Assembly: GCF_900107645.1 (NCBI RefSeq)
Contig: NZ_FNQN01000001.1
Coordinates: 145,390 to 209,389 of the forward strand
Length of the DNA: 64,000 nucleotides
Reading direction: 5' to 3'
Source of the DNA: Desulfuromusa kysingii
GTDB lineage: Bacteria > Desulfobacterota > Desulfuromonadia > Desulfuromonadales > Geopsychrobacteraceae
The position numbers and the translations under genes were made by a program. This document shows, in pieces, positions 8,606 through 16,637 of the stretch; the stretch's first letter is position 1, and each line of letters begins with the position of its first letter. Below the pieces are notes generated by a model. The model was not told the origin of the DNA, did no database searches, and worked only from the letters and a program-made list of their open reading frames with translations.

Positions 8606-9105
8606 ATAAGTTTGATCGATTATTGATGCGCTTTTGTAATTTTTTCACACCTCTGGGCTCAGTTGGTGACAGAGCCAGAGGACGTCTTTATGAGAAGTGG
8701 ATTCTGTCGTACGGGGAAAACTTCAAAATGGCCGAACAGGCTTTAATCTATTCACCAGAGAAGTTAACTGTAGGCGACAATGTTTACGTTGGATTTTGTA
8801 GCTACTTGGGCAATGGCCCGATAACTCTTGGTGATGAGGTGTTGATTGGTAATCATGTTTCGATTACTGCCGCGAATCATCTCCGCAATAACGGTTCGTA
8901 TCGTTTTGGTGGTTCAGAATTGTTGCCGATTGAGATTGGGGCTGGAACGTGGATTGCCGCCCATGTTTGTGTTACCGCAGGAGTTAGTATTGGCAAAGGT
9001 TGCCTTATTGCAGCTGGGTCAGTCGTAACAAAGTCTTTTGGTGATAACCTTTTAATTGCGGGTTCTCCTGCAAGCGCAATTAGAAAAATTAAAGAAGAAA
9101 AATAG
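8602..9105 (+). CDS. hexapeptide-repeat (left-handed beta-helix) acyltransferase in the Pse operon
   Basis: A 167-residue acyltransferase of the Maa/WbbJ type. Hexapeptide turns run through KLTVGDNVYVGFCSYLGNGP and ITLGDEVLIGNHVSI (about residues 55-93), then IEIGAGTWIAAHVCVTAGVS and IGKGCLIAAGSVVTKS (about 112-147). The His in ISITAANHL-like VSITAANHL (about 90-98) is the likely catalytic base. Such enzymes use acetyl-CoA or other acyl-CoA. The canonical pathway has a GNAT enzyme, PseH, for acetylation of the 4-amino group, and no GNAT protein is present here. This gene overlaps pseG and is the best candidate for that step or for a further O- or N-acylation. The substrate is inferred from position only. 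Confidence 0.75.
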   Translation: MNKFDRLLMRFCNFFTPLGSVGDRARGRLYEKWILSYGENFKMAEQALIYSPEKLTVGDNVYVGFCSYLGNGPITLGDEVLIGNHVSITAANHLRNNGSYRFGGSELLPIEIGAGTWIAAHVCVTAGVSIGKGCLIAAGSVVTKSFGDNLLIAGSPASAIRKIKEEK

Positions 9106-9107
9106 CT

Positions 9108-10301
9108 ATGAATAACTATTTTTTGATTGTTGGAGCAGGCTTTGGTCAAGTGCCCGCGATCGAGTCCTGTAGGGCGCTTGGTCTCAAAACTATCGTCGTG
9201 GATCAAGCCCCCTCTGCACCAGGCATGTCATTAGCTGATATCGCTTTGCCTGTGGATATTATTGATATTGATAGGGTTGTTGCGATAGCAAAGAAGTATA
9301 AGGTGTCAGGAGTAATGACAATGCAAAGTGACATAGGTGTTCCTACTGTTGGCTCCGTTGTTGATGCATTGTCATTACCGGGTTGTGGGCGCGCGGTAGC
9401 TGATCGTTGTAGTAACAAAATTCTTACACGGAAAGCGTTCTCAGTTCGTGGTGTGCCACAGCCTAAATACCGATCAGTAGCAAATGAAATAGAAGCGGTG
9501 GAGGCGGTTAATGCAATTGGTCTCCCGTGCATAATTAAGGCTCCTGATAATTCAGGTAGTAGGGGGGTCGTCAGAGTTGATACCAAAACTAAAGTGTCTG
9601 AAGCTTATCTTGAGGCCATGAAACATACTCGGGGAAAAGATGTGCTTGTTGAGGAGTTTATAGAGGGGCTAGAAATCGGAGCACAAGCTTTTAGTGTTGG
9701 AGGACGTTGCGTTAAAGTTCTCTTGCATGATGATGAACTCAGTGCTCCACCTTACATGATCCCAGTTGGACATGCATTTCCATCTACTTTACAGGGAAAA
9801 GCTTTGATAAAAGCTGAAAAAGCTGTAAGGGAATGTGTTGAAGCATTAGGTATCGAAGATGGACCATCAAATATTGATTTGATTATTGATCTTTATGGTG
9901 AACCACGCATTATTGAGGTTGGTGCCAGAATAGGAGCAACCTGTCTACCAGAGCTTGTTTTTTATCACACAGGAATTGATTGGACACGAACTGCAATTCA
10001 AGCGGCCTGTGGTTTGAAAAGTGACTTGGAATCAAGATGGTTTCAAGCTTGTGCCGCTTATATTTTGCAGGCACCAAAGGATGGAATTTTTCATTCCTAC
10101 AGCATTCTCACCGAGTTATCTGACCATAAGGATTTGCTAGAGTGGGAAGTGTCAGTAAGCCAGGGTGATAGGGTTTCATGTTTGAGAAAAGGAACTGATC
10201 GCATTGGTAAAGTTGTCACTCGTGCGACCACAACTGAGGGAGCTAAAAAATTAGCACAAAATTTTCGTAATTCACTCCAATGGGATATTCAAGAAGCCTG
10301 A
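9108..10301 (+). CDS. ATP-grasp carboxylate-amine/thiol ligase in the Pse operon
   Basis: A 397-residue ATP-grasp enzyme. The N-terminal Rossmann-like preATP domain starts FLIVGAGFGQVPAIESC. The ATP-binding domain has LPCIIKAPDNSGSRGV (about residues 140-155), DVLVEEFIEGLEIGAQAFSV (about 178-197) and the metal site EPRIIEVGARIGA (about 264-276). The family activates a carboxylate as acyl-phosphate and joins it to an amine. It is not part of the canonical six-enzyme CMP-Pse pathway. In this operon it could couple an amino acid or hydroxy acid to an amino group of the sugar; that is inference. It lies 2 bases after the acyltransferase and 14 before pseI. Confidence 0.8.
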   Translation: MNNYFLIVGAGFGQVPAIESCRALGLKTIVVDQAPSAPGMSLADIALPVDIIDIDRVVAIAKKYKVSGVMTMQSDIGVPTVGSVVDALSLPGCGRAVADRCSNKILTRKAFSVRGVPQPKYRSVANEIEAVEAVNAIGLPCIIKAPDNSGSRGVVRVDTKTKVSEAYLEAMKHTRGKDVLVEEFIEGLEIGAQAFSVGGRCVKVLLHDDELSAPPYMIPVGHAFPSTLQGKALIKAEKAVRECVEALGIEDGPSNIDLIIDLYGEPRIIEVGARIGATCLPELVFYHTGIDWTRTAIQAACGLKSDLESRWFQACAAYILQAPKDGIFHSYSILTELSDHKDLLEWEVSVSQGDRVSCLRKGTDRIGKVVTRATTTEGAKKLAQNFRNSLQWDIQEA

Positions 10302-10315
10302 GATTGAGGTCTGTA

Positions 10316-11362
10316 ATGATAAGTATTTCACAAAAGGATATTGATTTAACCACAACTCCATATGTCATTGCCGAAATGTCAGGTAACCATAACCAGTCGT
10401 TGGCGCGAGCTTTGGAAATTGTTGATGCTGCGGCTGATGCTGGCGCCGATGCAATTAAATTACAAACATACACCGCTGATACCATGACGTTAGATATCTC
10501 AGAAGGTGAGTTTTTTATCTCCGACAAGGATTCACTGTGGAGGGGAAATGCTTTGCATACTTTGTACGAGACGGCACATACCCCATGGGAATGGCATGCT
10601 CCGATCATGGAGAGAGCTGCCACACGTGGAATGACATGTTTCAGCTCGCCATTTGATGAAACTGCCGTAGATTTTTTAGAAACATTGAACGTACCAGCAT
10701 ATAAAATTGCCTCTTTCGAGTGTATTGATCTTCCACTTGTTCGTAAGGCTGCTCAAACAGGGAAACCTCTGATTATTTCAACGGGGATGGCCTCAATAGC
10801 AGAGATCGCTGAAGCCGTTGACACTGCTCGTGCTGCAGGCTGTAAAGATCTGGTGCTACTGAAGTGTACAAGCACTTATCCAGCCTCGCCTGAAAACACG
10901 AACCTGCGCACGATTTCGCATTTACGCGATCTCTTTGATTGTGAGGTTGGCTTGTCTGACCATACGATGGGTATTGGTGCTGCAGTCGCTGCGGTTGCTT
11001 TTGGTGCAACAGTAATTGAGAAACATTTTACTTTATCGCGAGCCGATGGCGGTGTTGACTCCGCTTTTTCTCTTGAACCAGAAGCGCTGCACAACTTGGT
11101 AGCGGAGACCAAACGCGCTTGGTTGGCCTTAGGAAAAATTCAATATGGCCCCACACCCGCAGAAGAAAAGGCGCGATTGCGTAGACGTTCGTTATATATA
11201 GCTGAGGACCTTAAATCTGGGGATGTGCTTACACCGCAAAATTTACGCAGAATTCGTCCGGGGTTGGGCTTACCGCCAAAGTACTATGAGCTTCTATTGG
11301 GCAGAAGGGTTACAAGAGAGGTAAAACGTGGCACTCCTGTGAGCTGGGACTTGATCTTTTAA
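10316..11362 (+). CDS. pseI: pseudaminic acid synthase PseI
   Basis: A 348-residue NeuB-family enzyme. The TIM barrel starts at PYVIAEMSGNHNQSLARALE and has DAIKLQTYTADTMT (about residues 46-59), VGLSDHTMGIGA (about 210-221) and IEKHFTLSR (about 232-240). The C-terminal SAF antifreeze-like domain ends GRRVTREVKRGTPVSWDLI. It condenses 2,4-diacetamido-altrose with phosphoenolpyruvate to pseudaminic acid. ATG 10316 follows GAGGT; the longer in-frame start at 10280 is inside the previous gene and unsupported. It is the last gene of the operon, followed by a 479-base gap. Confidence 0.93.
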   Translation: MISISQKDIDLTTTPYVIAEMSGNHNQSLARALEIVDAAADAGADAIKLQTYTADTMTLDISEGEFFISDKDSLWRGNALHTLYETAHTPWEWHAPIMERAATRGMTCFSSPFDETAVDFLETLNVPAYKIASFECIDLPLVRKAAQTGKPLIISTGMASIAEIAEAVDTARAAGCKDLVLLKCTSTYPASPENTNLRTISHLRDLFDCEVGLSDHTMGIGAAVAAVAFGATVIEKHFTLSRADGGVDSAFSLEPEALHNLVAETKRAWLALGKIQYGPTPAEEKARLRRRSLYIAEDLKSGDVLTPQNLRRIRPGLGLPPKYYELLLGRRVTREVKRGTPVSWDLIF

Positions 11363-11841
11363 TAGACTAGCAGATTTATATGCAACGAATGATTCAGAAC
11401 AAGGTGTCGGTGGTTTTATCGTGAGCTGCAAGAGGTAAAAGCATGTTGTTCAGGTGCGGAGTATTGATGGATTGGCTGTCAACTTTTTGGGGAAATTGCG
11501 TGATCGGAAAGCATTGTGTCTGAATGTCAAAACAACGTGACAAACTTTTGGGTATATCAGTGATGAGTGTCAATCGAGCGACAGGGAAACATGAATAGTA
11601 GGTGTTCTTTGTCTTTAGTGAAAGATTTAAGAACTGAGAATGTCATTGCTGCTGATGTTCATAGGAAGTGTCATCTCAGCATATGGTTTGGCGCCTAAAT
11701 CTTTAGAAATAATTATCGGATGAAAAGTCATCTTCCATGTTAAGAGGACTCCGCTGACTTGGTCGGTAATGGATCGTATCGAATGGCTATTTTGATTCTA
11801 GCTGTATGTGGCACTCCTTATTGTTAGAAACGAGGTTTTTT
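11363..11841. other. 479-base intergenic region between pseI and the methyltransferase gene
   Basis: No open frame longer than about 30 codons, no clear terminator and no recognisable RNA is visible. A TGGCACTCC motif near 11811 resembles half of a sigma-54 promoter, but the -12 GC is absent. The region is A/T-rich and may be a decayed gene or a long leader; neither can be shown. Confidence 0.4.
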
Positions 11842-12753
11842 ATGCTTTATGGTGATCTTCGACATGCAAGGGACGTTTTTAAAAAAGGAGAGAATGTCAC
11901 TTCTGCTTTGAGGGAACAGTTTGATATTAAATACAATAGTCCTGAAATTATTGAGATTGCTTATGATCTTCAGTCCGGTTCGTATATCAATGCTGTGAAA
12001 GAAAAGCGTCGTTATTGGCTCAACTATACAACTGAGATTTCTAATGTATTGCACAAGTACTGTATCGATGCAGAGTCTATTCTTGATGTTGGGACGGGTG
12101 AAATGACGACATTGGCGGGGGTTGCCAATAAGTTCTACAATGAAACATCTGATTATTATGCTTGCGATATAAGTTGGAGCCGATTGATTAGAGGCGTAGG
12201 TTTTCTTGCTGAAGAGCTCAGTGAATCAGTTTTTCGAAAAATAACTCCTTTTGTCGCTAATTTATTCCAGTTGCCTTTTGTGGATGGAGCCATTGATGTG
12301 ATTTGGACATCTCATGCATTGGAACCGAATGGAGGTCAGGAAAAAGTCGCGCTTACAGAACTTCTGAGGGTATCGAGACGAAAGTTAATTTTATTTGAGC
12401 CTTATTATGAGGGAAACTCTTCTGAAGGTAGGCAGAGAATGGATCGCCTTGGATATGTGAAGAACATCCCACAGATTATTAAAGAGTGTGGGGCAACATG
12501 TGATGAGATCATTCCTTTAAAAAATATCAGTAATCCTCTGAACCCAACTTACGCTTTTGTTGTGACCCCTCCAGTCAAATTGATTAATAAAGAAGCCGAT
12601 TTGTTGTGGGCGTGTCCCGCGACACAATTCCCTTTGTCACGCGTCGGAGATTGTTTTTGGAGTGAATATTCCATGTTTGCTTATCCTATCTTGCAAGGAA
12701 TACCGATTCTTCGTCCTGAATCGGCTATTTTAGCTTCAGCGTTAGAGGGATAA
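11842..12753 (+). CDS. SAM-dependent methyltransferase with C-terminal Trm112-like domain
   Basis: A 303-residue protein with a class I methyltransferase core. Motif I is SILDVGTGEMTT (about residues 78-89), and FQLPFVDGAIDVIWTSHALE (about 142-161) forms the motif II/post-II region. The last 60 residues (WACPATQFPLSR to YPILQGIPILRPE) resemble a Trm112/UPF0434-like domain that has kept only one of the usual zinc-binding cysteines. ATG 11842 follows GAGGT; an ATG at 11806 has no ribosome site. It sits 2 bases before the Maf glycosyltransferase, so methylation of the flagellar glycan or of flagellin is plausible. The substrate is unknown. Confidence 0.7.
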   Translation: MLYGDLRHARDVFKKGENVTSALREQFDIKYNSPEIIEIAYDLQSGSYINAVKEKRRYWLNYTTEISNVLHKYCIDAESILDVGTGEMTTLAGVANKFYNETSDYYACDISWSRLIRGVGFLAEELSESVFRKITPFVANLFQLPFVDGAIDVIWTSHALEPNGGQEKVALTELLRVSRRKLILFEPYYEGNSSEGRQRMDRLGYVKNIPQIIKECGATCDEIIPLKNISNPLNPTYAFVVTPPVKLINKEADLLWACPATQFPLSRVGDCFWSEYSMFAYPILQGIPILRPESAILASALEG

Positions 12754-12755
12754 TT

Positions 12756-14717
12756 ATGACAGCAATTGAACAATTAAAAAAACTAACACCTCAGCAACGT
12801 GCTGACAGTTTAGAGCGCCTATATCAGAAGAATAAAAGGTTTTTCAAGGAACACTACCCTGCTGTTGCGGAGTTACTACGACCTGGAGGGATCGCACCTT
12901 TTCATATCAATGTAACGGATGACTTTCTTAGTATAACCAATTCAAACACAGGTGAATTATGTCACCCCGAAGTTGGTCTAGATCGTTTTGCTGAAACTCT
13001 CGGAGACTGGACTCATAGTGCTTGGATAGATTTGATTGAAGGTAGAGCGCAAGGTTATTCAGATCAGGGGAAATACTCACAATTCCCTGTTTTTTTTCAA
13101 AAATCTATACTTTCTCGATTTCCTGGTCTTGGCAACCGAATGAATCATCGCTTAATCAATTTACCAACTTTACCCAGTGGTAAACGTTTTTCGAATTCTG
13201 TGATTTTTATGGGAGTGTATCATGGACTGCATATTGATTACTATTTAAGCCGGACACAGCTACAAAATGCGCTGTTTATCGAGCCGGACCATGCTCGATT
13301 TAATTTATCATGTTACTTCTTGGATTTTAAAAAACTGAAGGAGCGTTTTGGTGAATTATTACTGCACGTTGGTCAAGAGTTACCTGAGATGAGTTTGGAG
13401 TTGTTTTTTCAAAAGTCAAAAGTTAGTGGCGCCGTATGGACTCGTATTTTACCGGCATATCCATCTGATATTATGGATGTTTTTGTGCAAAAAATTCGCC
13501 TGCGGTGGCGTCAAGCCTATGATGTTTGGCATCCTGCTGACTGGCAGTTGGATGGCGTGAGCCATGCCATGGAAAATATTCACGCTGGGGAGCGTATTCT
13601 TTCCAATCCTCACCCCTTGGACGTCGGAAGTCGTATTGCTGTGGTTGGTGCCGGACCTTCATTGAGTGACAATCTCGATTGGCTGAAGCAAAATCAGGAG
13701 CAGTTTATTATTTTTGCGGTCCATTCAGCTGTTTCCGCTTTGCGTGGGGCGGGGATTTCTCCAGATTTCCAATTTACGCTCGATATCAATCCCTGGCCAG
13801 AGAGTCATTTTGAGCGTTTGCAGTTGGACCCTTCTGTTCCGGTGGTCAATACTGTCAATGATATTCCGGGCAAGTTTTCTTCTTTTGATGACGTATTGAT
13901 GCTACCAGAAGATGGTGGAATTAACCCAGTTCAATTTAACCATAAAGTTCCTTTTTTAACGCCAACATCAGGAAATATGGCTTTGGCTTTTGCCTGTTGG
14001 TGTAAGCCCAGCCAAATTTATCTTTTTGGGCTTGATTTTGCTTTTAAGGAGGCTGGGAAAACGCATGTTGCCGAAAGCTCTGTGTATCAAACTGAAACAG
14101 AACATAGAGCCGTGTTGTTTTCAGGCCATTTGCCAGTCGCCTCGAATTTTGATGGTTCGCATGTTGTCACACAGTCATATTTTAACTTGGCACGTCTTTG
14201 TGCTCAACGTCCGATTGCATATGTTGCACAACAGGTTGAAGTATTTAATTGCTCCGATGGTGCGCGTATTGATGGGGCTGTTCCTGCTTTTACCTGTGAC
14301 GTTGAATTGAAGCCTTATTGTAAAATCAACGATGTGAAAATAATCCAATCTATGTTCGTGCCGTTGGAAAAAGATATTCATTGGCAACCTCACTTACTGG
14401 ATGGGGACGCATTGTTGAACGAGTACAAAAAGGTAATGCTTCGAGAACTAAAAATGACAAAGTTTAATTGGGGGAAATTCTCAAGAAAAATTGACACTTT
14501 CAGGTCTTCTCTTCTCCAAAGCCTACCCAAGAAAATTTCTCAAAACAGTGACAGACGCATGGAACCGTACTTACAGGTTGTCGAATTGTTATTGAACTCC
14601 TGGTATCGCTTTTTGTGTTTCACCAATGATGCACAAGAATGGCAACAGGTTTATGACGAAGGTTATAAACTTTTTTCTGCTTTAATTGACGAAATGGTTT
14701 GGCCAAAAAAAGTCTAA
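12756..14717 (+). CDS. Maf-type (MptE-like/DUF115) flagellin glycosyltransferase
   Basis: A 653-residue motility-associated factor protein. The central domain carries RIAVVGAGPSLSDNLDWLKQ (about residues 294-313), then AVHSAVSALRGAGISPDF and TSGNMALAFACW (about 408-419), the DUF115/MAF_flag10 signature. Maf enzymes transfer CMP-activated nonulosonic acids such as pseudaminic acid onto Ser/Thr of flagellin in the cytoplasm. It lies between the CMP-Pse operon and flagellin, which fits donor, transferase and acceptor. A similar family name (6-hydroxymethylpterin diphosphokinase MptE-like) is misleading here. Confidence 0.88.
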   Translation: MTAIEQLKKLTPQQRADSLERLYQKNKRFFKEHYPAVAELLRPGGIAPFHINVTDDFLSITNSNTGELCHPEVGLDRFAETLGDWTHSAWIDLIEGRAQGYSDQGKYSQFPVFFQKSILSRFPGLGNRMNHRLINLPTLPSGKRFSNSVIFMGVYHGLHIDYYLSRTQLQNALFIEPDHARFNLSCYFLDFKKLKERFGELLLHVGQELPEMSLELFFQKSKVSGAVWTRILPAYPSDIMDVFVQKIRLRWRQAYDVWHPADWQLDGVSHAMENIHAGERILSNPHPLDVGSRIAVVGAGPSLSDNLDWLKQNQEQFIIFAVHSAVSALRGAGISPDFQFTLDINPWPESHFERLQLDPSVPVVNTVNDIPGKFSSFDDVLMLPEDGGINPVQFNHKVPFLTPTSGNMALAFACWCKPSQIYLFGLDFAFKEAGKTHVAESSVYQTETEHRAVLFSGHLPVASNFDGSHVVTQSYFNLARLCAQRPIAYVAQQVEVFNCSDGARIDGAVPAFTCDVELKPYCKINDVKIIQSMFVPLEKDIHWQPHLLDGDALLNEYKKVMLRELKMTKFNWGKFSRKIDTFRSSLLQSLPKKISQNSDRRMEPYLQVVELLLNSWYRFLCFTNDAQEWQQVYDEGYKLFSALIDEMVWPKKV

Positions 14718-14798
14718 GTTTATTTATCGATTCGTCATGAAAATATAATTCATTTATAATATCAGGCAGTTAAGCATTCTGTATGAGAAAGAAAAAAC

Positions 14799-14826
14799 TA
14801 AAGATATATCATCACTATGCCGAAAA
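14799..14826 (+). promoter_or_regulatory. candidate sigma-28 (FliA) promoter of flagellin
   Basis: CTAAAG at 14798-14803 and GCCGAAAA at 14819-14826, with 16 bases between TAAA and GCCGA. This is identical in architecture to 140-167. It implies a leader of roughly 160 bases before the flagellin ATG. Confidence 0.65.
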
Positions 14827-14953
14827 GACTATTGAAAGGGAAATTTAACGCTAAGGAGGTGACTGATAGACAATTGCGGACCCTTTGAGTACAGGCTGGT
14901 AGGTAAGATCGGAAAACACAGACAACCATTTGGATGTCCACACTAGAAAATAA

Positions 14954-14967
14954 GGGCATGGATGCCC
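14954..14967 (+). promoter_or_regulatory. candidate CsrA-binding hairpin in the flagellin leader (BS1-like)
   Basis: GGGC and GCCC form a 4-bp stem that presents the hexaloop AUGGAU. An ANGGA motif in a hexaloop is the established high-affinity CsrA site. It lies 28 bases before the start codon, upstream of a second site. Confidence 0.6.
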
Positions 14968-14980
14968 GCAAACACAACTC

Positions 14981-14990
14981 ATGGAGGAAA
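14981..14990 (+). promoter_or_regulatory. candidate CsrA site overlapping the flagellin ribosome binding site (BS2-like)
   Basis: ATGGAGGAAA contains an ANGGA motif superimposed on the Shine-Dalgarno GGAGG, 4 bases before the ATG at 14995. CsrA bound here would exclude the ribosome. Together with the hairpin at 14954-14967 it mirrors the two-site arrangement of Bacillus hag. Confidence 0.6.
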
Positions 14991-14994
14991 AATT

Positions 14995-16164
14995 ATGGCT
15001 ATTACAATTAACACAAATGTTGCTTCTTTAAACGCTCAACGTAACTTGAGTTCATCACAATCAGATCTTAATACATCTATGGAGCGACTCTCTTCTGGTC
15101 TGCGGATCAATAGTGCCAAGGACGATGCTGCTGGTTTGGCTATTTCTGACCGTATGACTTCACAAATTCGTGGTCTTACTCAGGCTGCACGTAATGCGAA
15201 CGACGGCATCTCTCTAGCGCAAACGGCTGAAGGTGCGTTGCAAGAAAGTACCAATATTCTCCAGCGGATGCGTGAGTTGGCTGTTCAGTCTGCTAATGAT
15301 ACCAATAGTGATTCCGACCGTGCATCTCTGAATGATGAAGTTATTCAGCTGAAAGCAGAACTTGATCGTATTGCTGAAACCACTGAGTTTAACGGTAAAG
15401 CAGTTATTGATGGGACCATGAGTAACGCGACTTTCCAAGTCGGCGCTAATGCGGGGACCAACCAGACGATCTCTTTTGGGATCGATAGTGCCAAAGGTGC
15501 TGATCTGGGAACCGCAGGCAATATTGCTGTTACCTCCGCAGTTGCTGAGGGGACCTTTAGCTCATTGTCGTTTGAGGGTGCTGCGGCTGGAACAACTGCA
15601 AATGGTACCTACAATGTTGTATTTGAGGCAGGGGCTGTCACATCGACTAGTGCTGCTTACGCATCAGGTACTAATACCATCACGATTACTTTGGGTACAG
15701 TTGCGGCTAACCAAACCTCGACAGCTGTTGCTAATGCGATAGGTACCTCTATTACAGGTGTGACTGTTTCAGCTTCTTCATCTGAAACTTTTACTGCAGA
15801 TAGTGATGGTGCGGTAACTCTCACAGGCGGTAGCAATGAGGTTCTTACAACTACAGTTGATGGTATCTCTATTACTGGTATTGAGGGTGCACAAAGTGCG
15901 ATCGAAAGTATCGATTTGGCTCTCTCTGACATCGATACGATTCGTGGTGGCCTCGGTGCGGTTCAGAACCGCTTTGAATCAACTATTGCTAACCTGAACA
16001 ATGTTTCCGAGAACCTTTCAGCAGCACGTTCACGGATTCTTGATGCGGATATCGCTCAAGAAACTTCGGCAATGACGAAAAATAATATCCTGCAACAAGC
16101 TGGTGTTTCAATTCTGGCGCAAGCCAACCAGACTCCTCAATTAGCTTTATCTTTACTCAGCTAA
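14995..16164 (+). CDS. fliC: flagellin
   Basis: A 389-residue flagellin. The N-terminal D0/D1 region has [19 protein letters not shown] and [20 protein letters not shown] (about residues 30-50). A Thr/Ser/Ala-rich variable domain (about 180-290) offers many O-glycosylation sites. The C-terminal region is [20 protein letters not shown] to ALSLLS. ATG 14995 has a strong GGAGG site; the in-frame ATG at 14962 lies inside the leader hairpin and is rejected. Expression is probably controlled by FliA and by CsrA/FliW, and the product is probably modified with pseudaminic acid by the adjacent Maf protein. Confidence 0.96.
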   Translation: MAITINTNVASLNAQRNLSSSQSDLNTSMERLSSGLRINSAKDDAAGLAISDRMTSQIRGLTQAARNANDGISLAQTAEGALQESTNILQRMRELAVQSANDTNSDSDRASLNDEVIQLKAELDRIAETTEFNGKAVIDGTMSNATFQVGANAGTNQTISFGIDSAKGADLGTAGNIAVTSAVAEGTFSSLSFEGAAAGTTANGTYNVVFEAGAVTSTSAAYASGTNTITITLGTVAANQTSTAVANAIGTSITGVTVSASSSETFTADSDGAVTLTGGSNEVLTTTVDGISITGIEGAQSAIESIDLALSDIDTIRGGLGAVQNRFESTIANLNNVSENLSAARSRILDADIAQETSAMTKNNILQQAGVSILAQANQTPQLALSLLS

Positions 16165-16180
16165 TGAACGGGTAGCTTTT

Positions 16181-16210
16181 CGGGGGCTGTTGACTCAGCC
16201 CCCGTTTTTT
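16181..16210 (+). terminator. rho-independent terminator after flagellin
   Basis: CGGGGGCTG pairs with CAGCCCCCG around the loop TTGACT, followed by six T. It would separate the abundant flagellin message from flaG-fliD-fliS. Confidence 0.92.
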
Positions 16211-16247
16211 CTCAAAGAGTGATAATAGCGGACTAGGGAGAAAAATC

Positions 16248-16595
16248 ATGATTGTTGATGCGACCAGTTTGACGGGATCAGCACAAACTCAGTTAAGTAA
16301 GGGGGCTGAGCAGGTCAAAGATGGTAGGAACAAAGCTGCCGATCTGGTGCAAAGCGAAGCCGTTGAAAAAAATCAGGTTCAGCCAGAAGAACTGCTTAGC
16401 CAGATTAAGGCCTTAGCAGAAGAAGGTCTTTACAGTGTGCGCTTTGAAAATGATGAGCGTAATGATGAGTTGGTGGTCAAGATTGTTGATCGTGAGAGTG
16501 ATGAGGTGATTCGTCAGGTCCCAGCAGAAGAGATCTTGGATTTGAAAGAATCGTTGGCAAGTCTGCGTGGCAACCTCGTCAACACAGCAGGTTGA
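16248..16595 (+). CDS. flaG: FlaG family flagellar protein
   Basis: A 115-residue protein with a polar, variable N-terminal half. The conserved FlaG C-terminal part runs YSVRFENDERNDELVVKIVD (about residues 64-83) and EVIRQVPAEEILDLKESLAS (about 87-106). FlaG influences filament length in several bacteria; its mechanism is not settled. It lies between flagellin and fliD, the usual position. Confidence 0.88.
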   Translation: MIVDATSLTGSAQTQLSKGAEQVKDGRNKAADLVQSEAVEKNQVQPEELLSQIKALAEEGLYSVRFENDERNDELVVKIVDRESDEVIRQVPAEEILDLKESLASLRGNLVNTAG

Positions 16596-16637
16596 TTCTG
16601 ACAAAGTCGGATTTTTGTTGGTTGAAGGGAGAGATTG

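Noticed and set aside
11805-11823. Sigma-54 promoter (TGGCAC...) before the methyltransferase
   Set aside because: The -12 GC dinucleotide at the required distance is missing.
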